DNA of 64,000 nucleotides, from assembly GCF_022569295.1 (NCBI RefSeq), contig NZ_JAKFIA010000001.1, positions 1,937,001-2,001,000 of the forward strand, written 5' to 3'. The position numbers were made by a program, and so were the translations under genes. Shown in pieces: positions 38,665 through 48,384 of the stretch. The notes under the pieces were generated by a model that was not told where the DNA came from, did not search any database, and was given only the letters and a program-made list of their open reading frames with translations. Source of the DNA: Pedomonas mirosovicensis (GTDB lineage: Bacteria; Pseudomonadota; Alphaproteobacteria; Sphingomonadales; Sphingomonadaceae). Numbering within the stretch: position 1 is the first letter of the stretch; the number at the start of each line of letters is the position of its first letter.

Positions 38665-41286
38665 TCAATAGCCGAGGTTCGGTCTCAGCCACCGCTCCGC
38701 CTGCTCGACGGAGACGCCGCGCCGCCGCGCGTAATCTTCCACCTGATCCTTGCCGATACGCGCCACGCCAAAATACTGCGCCTGCGGGTGAGACAGGTAA
38801 TAGCCCGAAACCGCGGCCGTCGGCACCATCGCAAAGCTTTCGGTGAGCACGATGCCGGTGTGCTGGCCGGCGTTCAGCAGCCGGAACAGCTCGGGCTTCT
38901 CCGAATGGTCCGGGCAGGCAGGATACCCCGGCGCGGGGCGGATGCCCTGATACTTCTCGCGGATAATCTCCTCATTGCTGAGGGTTTCATCCGCCGCATA
39001 GCCCCAGTATTCCTTGCGGACGCGCTCGTGCATCCGCTCGGCCAGCGCCTCGGCAAGGCGGTCCGCCAGCGCCTTGAGAAGAATATCCGAGTAATCGTCA
39101 TGCGCCGCCTTGAAGCGGGCCAGATGCGCCTCGATGCCATGGCCCGCCGTCACCGCGAAACCGCCCAGATAATCGTTCTCGTGCGCCACATAATCGGCAA
39201 GGCACATGTTGGGTCGCCCTTCCCGCTTGGCGAACTGCTGGCGCAGGAAGTGCACGCGGGAGAGTTCCTTCGTCCGCGCGTCGTCCTCGAACAGGATTAC
39301 ATCGTCGCCATCGCGCGCGGCGGGCCAGAAGCCGATGACAGCCTTGGCGGTCAGCCACTTCTCCTTGATGATTTTCTCCAGCATTGCCTGCGCGTCGGCG
39401 AACAACTGGCTCGCGCTTTCGCCCACCACCTCGTCGGTGAGGATCGCCGGGTAAGTGCCCGCCAGTTCCCACGAGCGGAAGAACGGCGTCCAGTCGATGC
39501 GCTCGACCAGATCCTCCAGCGGATAATCGTCGAACACCTTCGTCCCGAGGAAAGACGGCTTGGGCGGCACATAACCGTCCCATTCAATCTTCGCGCCGTT
39601 GTTCCGCGCCGCCTCCAGCGAGATAAGCTCGGATTCCTTGTTGTTGGCGCGCTTGATGCGGATGGCCTCATACTCGGCCGCCACGTCCGCCACGAAGGCG
39701 TCGCGCCCGGTCTCCGAAACCAGCGCCGTCGCCACGCCCACCGCCCGGCTGGCGTCTAGCACATGAACGGTCGGCCCCTGATAGCAGGGCGCGATTTTCA
39801 GCGCCGTGTGCACCTTGGAGGTGGTCGCGCCGCCGATCATCAGCGGCAGGGTGAACCCCTCGCGGGTCATCTCTTCCGCCACCGTGCACATTTCATCGAG
39901 CGATGGCGTGATGAGGCCGGAGAGGCCGATGATATCCGCGTTATGGTCCTTCGCCGCCTTCAAAATGGTCTGGAACGGCACCATGACGCCAAGGTCAATG
40001 ACCTCGAAATTGTTGCACTGGAGCACGACGCCCACGATGTTCTTGCCGATATCGTGCACATCGCCCTTCACCGTCGCCATGACGACGCGGCCCTTGGCCT
40101 GCTGGCCTTCGGATTTTTCCGCTTCGATGAAGGGAATGAGGTGCGCCACCGCCTTTTTCATCACGCGGGCGGATTTCACCACCTGCGGCAGGAACATCTT
40201 GCCCGCGCCGAACAGATCGCCGACCACGTTCATGCCCGCCATCAGCGGGCCCTCGATCACCTCGATCGGCCGGGCGAACTGCTTGCGCGCCTCCTCCGTG
40301 TCATCGATGACGTGGGCATCAATGCCCTTCACCATCGCATATTCCAACCGCTTGACGACCGGCCAGGAGCGCCATTCCGCTTCCTGCGTTTCCGCCTGCC
40401 CGCCCGCCTCGCGGTATTTCTCGGCAATGTCCAGCAGCCGTTCGGTCGCATCCGCCCGCCGGTTGAGAATCACGTCTTCCACCCGCTCGCGCAGCTCGGC
40501 GGGAATTTCATCGTAAACGTCCAGCTGGCCGGCGTTGACGATGCCCATGTCCATGCCTGCCTGAATGGCATGGTAGAGGAACACCGAATGCATGGCACGG
40601 CGCACCGGCTCGTTGCCGCGGAAGCTGAAGGAGATGTTGGAAACGCCGCCCGAGATTTTCACATGCGGGCAGCGGACCTTGATCTCCCGGCACGCCTCGA
40701 TGAAATCGACGGCGTAGTTGTTGTGCTCATCAATGCCCGTGGCGACCGCGAAGATGTTGGGGTCGAAAATAATGTCCTCGGGCGGCACATGCGCTTTTTG
40801 CGTGAGCAGCTTGTAAGCGCGCTCGCAAATTTCCACCTTGCGCGCGCAGGTGTCCGCCTGCCCCACTTCATCGAACGCCATCACCACCATGGCTGCGCCG
40901 TAGCGGCGCACCAGGCGGGCCTGCTTGAGAAACGCCTCCTCGCCTTCCTTCATGCTGATGGAATTGACGATGGCCTTGCCGGAGACGCACTTGAGGCCGG
41001 TCTCGATCACGCTCCACTTCGAGCTGTCGATCATGATTGGCACGCGGGCGATATCTGGCTCGGCCGCGATCAGCTTGAGGAAGGTCTCCATCGCCTTTTC
41101 GGCGTCCAGCAGACCCTCGTCCATGTTGATGTCGATGATCTGCGCCCCGGCCTCCACCTGCTGGCGCGCCACATCGAGCGCAGCCGTGTAATCGCCCGCG
41201 AGGATCAGCTTCTTGAACCGGGCGGAGCCGGTCACATTGGTGCGCTCGCCAACGTTGATGAAGGTGGCAGTGGCTTGGCTGGTCAT
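38665..41286 (-). CDS. metH: Methionine synthase, C-terminal half (pterin, cobalamin, activation domains)
   Basis: 873 residues from the ATG at 41286. N-terminal pterin-binding barrel ([19 protein letters not shown]), cap, then the cobalamin domain with the lower-ligand His411 in [19 protein letters not shown], and a C-terminal activation domain ([19 protein letters not shown]) for SAM-dependent repair. The homocysteine domain is absent and is encoded by the gene 61 bases upstream. A split MetH of this kind is known in Alphaproteobacteria. It needs vitamin B12; no B12 riboswitch is visible. Confidence 0.95.
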   Translation of the reverse strand: MTSQATATFINVGERTNVTGSARFKKLILAGDYTAALDVARQQVEAGAQIIDINMDEGLLDAEKAMETFLKLIAAEPDIARVPIMIDSSKWSVIETGLKCVSGKAIVNSISMKEGEEAFLKQARLVRRYGAAMVVMAFDEVGQADTCARKVEICERAYKLLTQKAHVPPEDIIFDPNIFAVATGIDEHNNYAVDFIEACREIKVRCPHVKISGGVSNISFSFRGNEPVRRAMHSVFLYHAIQAGMDMGIVNAGQLDVYDEIPAELRERVEDVILNRRADATERLLDIAEKYREAGGQAETQEAEWRSWPVVKRLEYAMVKGIDAHVIDDTEEARKQFARPIEVIEGPLMAGMNVVGDLFGAGKMFLPQVVKSARVMKKAVAHLIPFIEAEKSEGQQAKGRVVMATVKGDVHDIGKNIVGVVLQCNNFEVIDLGVMVPFQTILKAAKDHNADIIGLSGLITPSLDEMCTVAEEMTREGFTLPLMIGGATTSKVHTALKIAPCYQGPTVHVLDASRAVGVATALVSETGRDAFVADVAAEYEAIRIKRANNKESELISLEAARNNGAKIEWDGYVPPKPSFLGTKVFDDYPLEDLVERIDWTPFFRSWELAGTYPAILTDEVVGESASQLFADAQAMLEKIIKEKWLTAKAVIGFWPAARDGDDVILFEDDARTKELSRVHFLRQQFAKREGRPNMCLADYVAHENDYLGGFAVTAGHGIEAHLARFKAAHDDYSDILLKALADRLAEALAERMHERVRKEYWGYAADETLSNEEIIREKYQGIRPAPGYPACPDHSEKPELFRLLNAGQHTGIVLTESFAMVPTAAVSGYYLSHPQAQYFGVARIGKDQVEDYARRRGVSVEQAERWLRPNLGY

Positions 41287-41347
41287 TTTTCGATCACGCA
41301 AAACTTGAGGGCGGCATGGGGCTGGCCCTTGCCTGGGAAAATATCGG

Positions 41348-42394
41348 TCAGGCGGCGAAAGCCTCAAGGCCGGAAAGGCGCAGCCGCGGCTCGGGATGCG
41401 GAATGGCCCGCGGCGGCAGGCCCGTCACGGCCTCGTTTATCCGGGCAATGTGCGCGGGCGTCGTACCGCAGCAGCCGCCAACCACATTGATGAGGCCGTG
41501 CTCCGCCCAGTCCGCGATCAGGCGGCCGGTGGTCTCCGGCAGTTCGTCATATTCGCCCATCTCGTTCGGCAGGCCGGCGTTTGGATAGACGCACAGCAGC
41601 GTGTCGGTAATCTTGGCGAGCGTCGTCACATAAGGGCGCAGCTCGGTCGCGCCGAACGAACAGTTGAGCCCCATGGTCAGCGGGCGGGCATGGCTCACCG
41701 CGTGCCAGAAGGCCTCGACCGTCTGCCCGGAGAGATTGCGGCCGGACATGTCGGTCAGCGTCATCGAGACCATGACCGGAATTTCCTCGCCCCTCGCCTC
41801 GGCCGCCTCATCCACCGCCACCAGCGCCGCCTTGGCGTTGAGCGTGTCGAACACCGTCTCGACGAGAATGAAATCAACGCCGCCATCGAGCAGGCCATCG
41901 ATCTGCTGGCGGTAGACGTCCTTCATCTCATCGAAGCTGACTTCGCGGAAGCCGGGGTTGTTCACATCCGGCGAGACGGAAAGCGTCTTGTTGGTGGGGC
42001 CGATCGCGCCCGCGACGAACCGGGGCCGCTCGGGCGTTGAGTATTCATCCACCAGCGCGCGGGTCAGCTTCGCCGCCGCCACATTGATATCGTAGGTCAG
42101 GTCTTCCGTGCCGTAGTCGGCCTGGCTGATGCGGTTGGCGTTGAAGGTGTTGGTGGCCAGTACATCCGCGCCTGCTTCCAGATATTGGCGGCAGATGCCG
42201 GCGATATCGTCGGGGCGGGTGAGGTTGAGCAGGTCGTTGTTGCCCTTCTGGTCGCGCGTGAAATCGCGGCCGGCGCGAAAATCCGTTTCCGTCAGCTTCA
42301 GCCGCTGGATGGCGGTCCCATAAGGACCATCCTTCACCAGAATGCGGGCGGCGGCCGCCTGCTTAAATTGCTCTGCCTTCTGCGCCCTGTTCAT
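41348..42394 (-). CDS. Methionine synthase, N-terminal homocysteine methyltransferase half
   Basis: 348 residues from the ATG at 42394, which shares ATGA with the metF stop and has a GGAGGTTGC ribosome site. The homocysteine S-methyltransferase barrel has its zinc ligands in GLNCSFGA and [31 protein letters not shown] is also typical. It must act with the C-terminal MetH half encoded next. A frame starting 18 codons upstream has no support. Usually called metH too. Confidence 0.94.
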   Translation of the reverse strand: MNRAQKAEQFKQAAAARILVKDGPYGTAIQRLKLTETDFRAGRDFTRDQKGNNDLLNLTRPDDIAGICRQYLEAGADVLATNTFNANRISQADYGTEDLTYDINVAAAKLTRALVDEYSTPERPRFVAGAIGPTNKTLSVSPDVNNPGFREVSFDEMKDVYRQQIDGLLDGGVDFILVETVFDTLNAKAALVAVDEAAEARGEEIPVMVSMTLTDMSGRNLSGQTVEAFWHAVSHARPLTMGLNCSFGATELRPYVTTLAKITDTLLCVYPNAGLPNEMGEYDELPETTGRLIADWAEHGLINVVGGCCGTTPAHIARINEAVTGLPPRAIPHPEPRLRLSGLEAFAA

Positions 42395-43314
42395 GCCGCA
42401 ACCTCCACATCCGGCGCTGTTGCGGGCCGCACCCCCAGAAGGTGGCAAATGGCCCCGGTCAGCTCAGCCCGGTTCAACGTATAGAAATGAAATTCTCGAA
42501 TGCCGCGCTGATAGAGCCGCGCGCACAGCTCCGCCGCGATGGTGGCAGAAACCAGTTGCCGCGTTTGCGGCCGGTCGTCCAGCCCGTCGAACAGGCGGCC
42601 CATCCAATCGGGCACGCTCGCGCCGCACAGCTCCGCCATGCGCTTCAGCTGAGCAAAATTGGTGACCGGCAAAATGCCCGGCACCACCGGCACCTCAATG
42701 CCCGCCGCCAGCGCCAGATCCACAAACCGCAGGTAGCAGTCGGGATCGAAAAAGAACTGGGTGATGGCCCGGCTTGCGCCCGCATCGACCTTGCGCTTCA
42801 GGTTTTCGATATCGGCAATGCGCGAGGGGCTGTCCGGGTGGCACTCGGGATAGGCGCCGACGCTGATTTCGAACGGCGCGATTTTTCTCAGGCCCGCCAC
42901 CAGATCGGCCGCACAGGTGTACCCCTCGGGGTGCGGCACGAACGGCGTGTTGATGCCGGTCGGCATATCGCCCCGCAACGCCACGATGTGACGAACGCCG
43001 CTGTCCCAGTAGGCCCTCGCCACCTCATCCACTTCATCCCGGCTGGCGGCAACGCAGGTCAGGTGCGCCGCGGGCACGAGGCTGGTTTCATTCAGGATGC
43101 GGGTGACGGTGTTGTGCGTGCGCTCGCGCGTCGAGCCGCCCGCGCCATAGGTGACGGAGACGAACCGCGGGTTCAGCGGCTCCAGCGTCTTGACGGAATT
43201 CCACAGCGTCTCTTCCATCTTTTCCGTCTTAGGCGGAAAGAACTCAAAGGACACGCCGATATCGCCGGGTACATCGGCGAACAGCGGGCGGAAGCTCGGG
43301 GTCAGGGGGTTCAT
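42391..43314 (-). CDS. metF: 5,10-methylenetetrahydrofolate reductase
   Basis: 307 residues. FAD-dependent reduction of methylene-tetrahydrofolate to the methyl form used by MetH. GVSFEFFPPKTEKMEETLW at the N-terminus and VTYGAGGSTRERTHNTVT are family motifs, and ITQFFFDPDCYLRF is the folate segment. It is translationally coupled to the methyltransferase gene (ATGA) and follows the ArsR-fusion gene by 15 bases, so the four genes form one operon. Confidence 0.95.
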   Translation of the reverse strand: MNPLTPSFRPLFADVPGDIGVSFEFFPPKTEKMEETLWNSVKTLEPLNPRFVSVTYGAGGSTRERTHNTVTRILNETSLVPAAHLTCVAASRDEVDEVARAYWDSGVRHIVALRGDMPTGINTPFVPHPEGYTCAADLVAGLRKIAPFEISVGAYPECHPDSPSRIADIENLKRKVDAGASRAITQFFFDPDCYLRFVDLALAAGIEVPVVPGILPVTNFAQLKRMAELCGASVPDWMGRLFDGLDDRPQTRQLVSATIAAELCARLYQRGIREFHFYTLNRAELTGAICHLLGVRPATAPDVEVAA

Positions 43315-43329
43315 GGGCTTGCCTTATCC

Positions 43330-44265
43330 TTATTTCTTTTCGCCGAGCCACAATGTCACGGTCAGTTCGCTTCCCTGCAGATGCTCCGCAACCCTTGCCT
43401 TGAGACCAGCGGCCTCCATCCATTCCGTAACCTGCCGGTCCGAAAATCCAAGACGGCGATGGGCATGTTCCTCGCGCAGGAATTCCTTATCGTGCGGAGC
43501 GAAGTCCGCCACCAGCAGCCGCCCTTCGGGACGCAACACCCGCGCGGCTTCCTGTATGGCCGCCTGCGGCTCCTCCGCATAGTGCAGCACCTGATGAATA
43601 ACGACGGCATCATAAACCGCCGTGCCGTTGAGCGCATACATGTCGCCCATGCGAACCTGCACGTTGCGAAGCTCCGCCGCCTCCAGCCGGGTGCGGGCGA
43701 ACTTGAGCATTTCCTGGCTGGTATCGATGCCGACGGCGCGACTGACATGCGGGCCCAGCACCTCGAGAATGCGGCCGGTGCCGGTGCCGATGTCCAGCAG
43801 GTTCTCCACCGGCTTTGCCATCAGGTGGCGGATGATCGCATCCTCCACCTCCCGCTCGGAAATGTAGAGGGAGCGCACCTGATCCCACTCTTCGGCGTGC
43901 TCGGAGAAATAGGCGTTGGCGCGGCTCACCCGCTCCGCCTGCACATCCTTCAGCCGGGCAATGTCCCCGCACAGCGTCGGATCATCAGCGGGCACCAAAA
44001 CATCCAGCATCCGGCGCAGGATTTCGGCCAGCTCCCCTTCCGCCAGGCGGAAGAACACCCACGCCCCTTCCTTGTGGCGCTCCACCAGGCCGGCATCGAC
44101 CAGGATTTTCAGATGCCGCGACACCCGTGGCTGGCTTTGCCGCAGGATCCGTGTCAGATCGCTGACGGCCAATTCGCCATAGTGCAGCAACGCCAGGATT
44201 CGCAGGCGGCTGGGGTCGGCCGAGGCCTTGAGAACTGTGAGGGCTGCTTCCATACATGTGGACAT
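43330..44265 (-). CDS. ArsR-family winged helix fused to a SAM-dependent methyltransferase
   Basis: About 311 residues from the ATG at 44265; ATG 44253 and TTG 44289 are alternatives. The N-terminal 90 residues are an ArsR DNA-binding domain (SADPSRLRILALLHYGELAVSD, RILRQSQPRVSRHLKIL) and the rest a class I methyltransferase (NLLDIGTGTGRILEVLG, HQVLHYAEEPQAAIQEAARVL). It heads metF-metH, and a 20-base palindrome covers its start, so it most likely represses itself and the operon in response to SAM or SAH. That sensing role is inferred from related SahR-type regulators. Confidence 0.9.
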   Translation of the reverse strand: MSTCMEAALTVLKASADPSRLRILALLHYGELAVSDLTRILRQSQPRVSRHLKILVDAGLVERHKEGAWVFFRLAEGELAEILRRMLDVLVPADDPTLCGDIARLKDVQAERVSRANAYFSEHAEEWDQVRSLYISEREVEDAIIRHLMAKPVENLLDIGTGTGRILEVLGPHVSRAVGIDTSQEMLKFARTRLEAAELRNVQVRMGDMYALNGTAVYDAVVIHQVLHYAEEPQAAIQEAARVLRPEGRLLVADFAPHDKEFLREEHAHRRLGFSDRQVTEWMEAAGLKARVAEHLQGSELTVTLWLGEKK

Positions 44266-44281
44266 AAAGATATCTTTATGT
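44262..44281. promoter_or_regulatory. 20-base perfect palindrome, candidate operator of the met operon
   Basis: ACATAAAGATATCTTTATGT is exactly its own complement. It overlaps the start codon of the ArsR-fusion gene. ArsR-type regulators bind such short AT-rich palindromes, so it is the best candidate operator. No second copy was seen upstream of metA. Confidence 0.7.
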
Positions 44282-44409
44282 TGCGTCAATAGATCGATAG
44301 ACGCCAGAACGACTGGGCGCGCAAAACGTTCACCCGTTCAGGGTAGCCGGTGGCGCAAGGCGACGATCCGCCCAGGCAGGCGGCGCCAAATCCAACTGTC
44401 AGGAAAGAA

Positions 44410-46035
44410 TCAGGCGGCAGGCAGCAGAACGGTGAAGCGCGCGCCCAGCCCGACCTTGCTGTCGAGCGAAATGTCGCCGCCCATGAGCCGCGCCAGCCGG
44501 CGGGAGATGTGGAGGCCAAGCCCCGTGCCTTCCGGCTTGCCGGTGTAGGTATCGCCCACGCACTGCTGGAACTTCTCGAACACGCGCTCGTGATTTTCCG
44601 GCGCGATACCGGTGCCGGTATCCCACACGGTGAAGGCCACCATGGGCGTCGCGCCGGGCATGTGGGCAACATCGAGGCCGATGCGCCCGCCCTCCGGCGT
44701 GAACTTGACCGCGTTGGTGAGAAGGTTGACCAGGATCTGGAGCGCGCGCCGCTCGTCCGCCATCACGCGGACCGAAGGGTCGCAGCGCACGGCGCTGAGG
44801 TCGATGGACTTGGCCTCGGCGCGCAGCAGCAGGAGACTCCGGGCCTGATCCACCAGCGGGGCAAGGCTCATGCCCTCCAGCGTCAGGGTCAGCTCGCCGC
44901 TCTCGATCACGCTGACATCCAGCACGTCGTTGATGAGGCCGAGGAGATGATAGCCCGCCGTGACGATATCGTTGGCGTAGGCCACGTAATGGGGCTGCAA
45001 ATCGCCGAACACCTGCATCTGCATGGCCTCGGCAAAGCCGATGATGGCATTGAGCGGCGTGCGAAGCTCATGGCTCATGGAGGCCAGGAACTCGTTCTTC
45101 GCCTCCAGCGCCAGCCGCGCCTGCTCGGAGGCCACGTCGAGCGCGGTGTTCTTCTTGGTCAGCTCGGCCAGCGCGTCTTCCAGATTGCGGTGGGCGCTGC
45201 GGGTCTGCTCCTCCATCAGGTAGGTGCGCGTCACGTCCATGCCGACGCCGCGATAACCCCGGAATGCCCCGGCGTCATCGAACACCGGCACGCCCGCCAG
45301 ATGGAAGAGGATGGCATCCCCGGCCGCGTCCTCCATCACCATCAGCTGGTTGCGGAACGGCGCATGGGTGGCGACAGCCCTCTCGAACGGCATGTCGCCG
45401 GCCATGTTGGCCTCGAACCGCCCCAGGGACTGGAGCGGCTTGCCGATGAGCATGGCGACCGGACTGCCGATCAGCGCCGTCAGCCGGTCGGAGAGCGCCG
45501 TCAGGCGCTGAAGCTCGTCGATTTCCCAGAACCAGTCGGACGAGGCGCGGGCGAAATCGCGGAAGCGGGCCTGATCCATGATCGCCGACTGGGTGCGGTT
45601 GACCTGGGCAGTCGCCTCCTGCAGCGTTCCCGTCACGCCCACCACCCGGCCGCCATCGCCGCGCATCGGCGTGAAATTGGCCCAGTAGTGGCGAACGACG
45701 CCGCCCACGGTGACGCTGAGCGAGCGGTTGACCTGCCGTCCCCACAGCAGCGCCGCGTCGATGCCAGTCTGGAACGATGGAATCCCCACCTCCGCCTCGC
45801 TGCCGCCGCAGGCGAGATTCAACTGGCGAAAGGCCTCGTTACAGTCCACCACCCGGCCGTTCCGGTCGGCCTTGAACAGCAGCGTATTGGCCTCATTCTC
45901 AAGGGAATGGACCGTCGCGGACGTCGCCTCGTTCTTCTGATCCCCCTGCTGTTCGGGCGTCCGGCGGGCCGAGCGCAAGGGGGGAAGCACCAGCACCGGC
46001 CCTGTCTCATTCGAGCCGGAGTCAATCCGCCCCAT
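44410..46035 (-). CDS. PAS-domain sensor histidine kinase (soluble)
   Basis: 541 residues from the ATG at 46035, which has a GGGGTG ribosome site and overlaps the upstream DUF2336 stop by 14 bases. Two PAS-like regions (ANTLLFKADRNGRVVDCNEAF; DWFWEIDELQRLTALSDRL) precede the phosphorylation His in SHELRTPLNAIIGFAEAMQ and an ATPase domain (NLLTNAVKFTPEGG, DTGTGI, GTGLGLHISRRL). There are no membrane helices, so it is cytosolic. No partner receiver is beside it. Coupling to DUF2336 suggests a joint role. Confidence 0.9.
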   Translation of the reverse strand: MGRIDSGSNETGPVLVLPPLRSARRTPEQQGDQKNEATSATVHSLENEANTLLFKADRNGRVVDCNEAFRQLNLACGGSEAEVGIPSFQTGIDAALLWGRQVNRSLSVTVGGVVRHYWANFTPMRGDGGRVVGVTGTLQEATAQVNRTQSAIMDQARFRDFARASSDWFWEIDELQRLTALSDRLTALIGSPVAMLIGKPLQSLGRFEANMAGDMPFERAVATHAPFRNQLMVMEDAAGDAILFHLAGVPVFDDAGAFRGYRGVGMDVTRTYLMEEQTRSAHRNLEDALAELTKKNTALDVASEQARLALEAKNEFLASMSHELRTPLNAIIGFAEAMQMQVFGDLQPHYVAYANDIVTAGYHLLGLINDVLDVSVIESGELTLTLEGMSLAPLVDQARSLLLLRAEAKSIDLSAVRCDPSVRVMADERRALQILVNLLTNAVKFTPEGGRIGLDVAHMPGATPMVAFTVWDTGTGIAPENHERVFEKFQQCVGDTYTGKPEGTGLGLHISRRLARLMGGDISLDSKVGLGARFTVLLPAA

Positions 46036-47164
46036 GCTGCACCCCATCGATCGCCAGCACGTAGGATGCATCCCGCTGCCACAGCTTCAACACCCGTTCC
46101 GCCCTTGCGGGGTCCAACTCATCGTACAGCTTGAGAATGGTGGTCAGCACTTCCGGCCGCTGCATGGCCAGCGGGTTATTCACCTGCCCAAGCAACAGGA
46201 CGATATGGGCCATGATATCCCGCGACATGCCAATGGCGCGCGCCAGAACAATGAAGCTCTCCAACTGCCGGCTGGAGATGATATGCCAGCCGATGCGGCT
46301 GTCGATCTGGGCCCGCTCGCAAATGCCGGCCAGGAACAGGGCAACGCGCTGCTGCCGCAGCACCTGGAGAAGAAACGTGTCTGTCAGTTCCCCCAGCTCC
46401 TGCAGGCGCCGGGCCAGCCGGTGGGCCCGCGCCTGAAGGCTCTGCCCATCCTCCATCTCGACGACGGCCTGGCGCGTCGCGCTCTGCAGGGCCGCATCCA
46501 GGGTTTCCTCGTCTATGGTGAATTCGGTGAGAATGCGCCGGCGCAGGGCCGCCGAAACCCACCAGTACATGCGATGCGCTAGCTCCGGCGGCAGGTCCGA
46601 GCGGGACAGGAGCGGCTCCTGGAACCGGTCGAGCCGGCGACTCTCGGCCACCAGATACTCCATCGCCCGGCGCGACAGGGCGGCGTCCTCGTTGCGAATC
46701 AGCGCCTCGATGACATCGGGCGAGCCGTGCTCGATCAGCGCATCGGCCACCGGCTCGCTCAGCCGGTCCCGCATGGCGATGGCAAGGCGGTGCTGGTCCG
46801 TGCGCTTCTTGACAATCTCGATCAGGTCCGAGTCCTGCAGGACCTTGCTCTGTTCCAGCAGCGGGCGGGCGACCTCGATCTCGTCGTTGGCCAGCATCCG
46901 CTCCAGCTCGGGCAGGTCCACCTCTGAGCGCAGCAGCATCTCGGCCAGGTTGCGCCGCACGTCCATCTCGATGCTCTTGACCAGCTTGGTCAGGACATCG
47001 GTCATCAGCGCGCGCTGCTGTTCCGTCAGGCGGTAACGATCGGGCAGGAAGAAATCGATGATCGCATGAATGAGCTCCTTGCGCGCCTCGTGTGACCGAT
47101 CCGCGGCTAAGCCCAACAGCTTCTCGATATCATCCTGACTCATGCTTTGCTGGCCAGCTGTCAT
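46022..47164 (-). CDS. DUF2336 protein (first paralogue)
   Basis: About 380 residues from the ATG at 47164; ATG 47143 is an alternative. Entirely helical repeats (HEAT-like): SHEARKELIHAIIDFFLP, VRRNLAEMLLRSEVDLPELERML, SEPVADALIEHGSPDVIEALIRN. DUF2336 is an alphaproteobacterial family of uncharacterised role; several members sit beside polarity, flagellar or two-component genes. It overlaps the downstream histidine kinase, so the two are coupled. A near-CtrA box lies upstream. The second paralogue is at 58.9 kb. Confidence 0.88.
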   Translation of the reverse strand: MTAGQQSMSQDDIEKLLGLAADRSHEARKELIHAIIDFFLPDRYRLTEQQRALMTDVLTKLVKSIEMDVRRNLAEMLLRSEVDLPELERMLANDEIEVARPLLEQSKVLQDSDLIEIVKKRTDQHRLAIAMRDRLSEPVADALIEHGSPDVIEALIRNEDAALSRRAMEYLVAESRRLDRFQEPLLSRSDLPPELAHRMYWWVSAALRRRILTEFTIDEETLDAALQSATRQAVVEMEDGQSLQARAHRLARRLQELGELTDTFLLQVLRQQRVALFLAGICERAQIDSRIGWHIISSRQLESFIVLARAIGMSRDIMAHIVLLLGQVNNPLAMQRPEVLTTILKLYDELDPARAERVLKLWQRDASYVLAIDGVQHGAD

Positions 47165-47195
47165 CTCCACCGGTTCAGGGTTAACGCGGCGGGAA

Positions 47196-47210
47196 TTAAT
47201 AAGCCATTAC
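47196..47210. promoter_or_regulatory. CtrA-like box, one mismatch, upstream of DUF2336
   Basis: On the plus strand TTAA (47196-47199), seven bases, TTAC (47207-47210). It lies 32-46 bases upstream of the minus-strand start at 47164. Confidence 0.35.
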
Positions 47211-47269
47211 CATGCAAGAAGAAAACGCATCAATCCAGAGGTTTAACGCCGCCACCAGCAACCAACGCC

Positions 47270-47297
47270 CTGTCCGGGGTAATTTCGCCCCGGACAG
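47270..47297 (-). terminator. Hairpin downstream of metA
   Basis: CTGTCCGGGG (47270-47279) with CCCCGGACAG (47288-47297), a perfect 10-bp stem 24 bases past the metA stop. No T-run follows, so termination efficiency is uncertain. Confidence 0.55.
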
Positions 47298-47320
47298 AGG
47301 ATGGTTTCCGGCGAACCAGC

Positions 47321-48253
47321 TCAGCCCCGCGCCCGATCTTCCTGCAGGATGCCGAGATCAAACGGCGTGTCGCGATAAAGGCAGGTGATCCAGTTCCAGA
47401 ACAGCATATGGGCGAAGGGCCGCCACTGGTTCATGGGCATGCGCTGCGGATCATCGCTGGGGAAGTAGCCATGCGGCACCGGCGTCGTCGGGTCGGCCGC
47501 CACGTCGCGGAAATACTCACCCTTCAGCGTGTCCGTGTCATATTCAAGATGGTTGAACATGAACAGGTCGCCATTGGCGTCGTCCTGCACCAGACAGATG
47601 CCGGTATCGGGCGAGTCCGCCAGAATCCGCAAATGCGGGTGCCCGGCGATATCCTCGTGCCGCACCCCGCTCCAGCGCGACACGGGGGCCGGGAAGGCAT
47701 CGGGGAAGCCGCGCAGCAGCGGCACGTCCGGCGCGCGCACGGTTTGCGGGTAGATGCCCGACAGCTTGCAATCGAAGTGCTCCTTGTCGACGCCATATCC
47801 GGCGTAGAGCGCCGCCAGCGCGCCCCAGCAGATGCCGAAGCGCCGGAACACATTGGTGCGGGACCACGCGAAGATGTCCAGGAACTCGGGCCAGTAGGCC
47901 ACGTCGTCGTAGGCCATGGTCTCCACCGGCGCGCCGGTGATAATCATGGCGTCGAAGCGCTCCGCCCGCACCTCGTCGAGCGTGCGATAGAAGGCCTGCA
48001 GATGTTCGATCGGCGTGTTGCGCGGGGTGTAGCTGGCGGTGGTGAGCAGCGACAGCTCCACCTGCAGCGGCGTGTGGCTCAGCAGCCGGGCGATCTGCAC
48101 CTCGGTTGCGATCTTGGTCGGCATGAGGTTGAGCAGCAAGATTCGCAACGGGCGGATATCCTGCCGGAGGGCAACGCCTTCCGGGATCAGTTCCACTCCT
48201 TCACTACGCAGCACGGCTTCCGCGGGGGAGCCATCGGGAATCTTGATTGGCAT
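47321..48253 (-). CDS. metA: Homoserine O-acetyltransferase (MetA family, Glu111 type)
   Basis: 310 residues. Activates homoserine for methionine synthesis. The nucleophile is Cys142 in FGICWGALAAL, with the His in FNHLEYDTDTL. Residue 111, which selects the acyl donor, is Glu (TGAPVETM); in this family Gly111 goes with succinyl-CoA and Glu111 with acetyl-CoA, so acetyl-CoA is predicted in spite of the usual 'succinyltransferase' label. Monocistronic; a leader with partial SAM-II resemblance precedes it. Confidence 0.92.
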   Translation of the reverse strand: MPIKIPDGSPAEAVLRSEGVELIPEGVALRQDIRPLRILLLNLMPTKIATEVQIARLLSHTPLQVELSLLTTASYTPRNTPIEHLQAFYRTLDEVRAERFDAMIITGAPVETMAYDDVAYWPEFLDIFAWSRTNVFRRFGICWGALAALYAGYGVDKEHFDCKLSGIYPQTVRAPDVPLLRGFPDAFPAPVSRWSGVRHEDIAGHPHLRILADSPDTGICLVQDDANGDLFMFNHLEYDTDTLKGEYFRDVAADPTTPVPHGYFPSDDPQRMPMNQWRPFAHMLFWNWITCLYRDTPFDLGILQEDRARG

Positions 48254-48283
48254 GGCACGAACCAGACTTACAAACGCGAGGAA

Positions 48284-48332
48284 TGCCCAACGGGCAACCG
48301 TACCGTTATGCGAGCCTGACCAAAATCACAAC
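48284..48332 (-). promoter_or_regulatory. metA leader with partial SAM-II riboswitch resemblance
   Basis: On the minus strand, GTTGTG (48332-48327) and CATAAC (48310-48305) form a stem enclosing GATTTTGGTCAGGCTCG, similar to the GTGATTTG...GGCTTGCA core of SAM-II. The downstream SAM-II pseudoknot strand is not recognisable. A hairpin TGCCC-GTT-GGGCA follows (48296-48284). SAM-II elements are known upstream of alphaproteobacterial metA, which motivates the call; the match is only partial. Confidence 0.25.
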
Positions 48333-48384
48333 CCTCCCTACCGTCGAACGCCGATGGCGGCTCCCCTTACGGGGTGTTTCCTGC

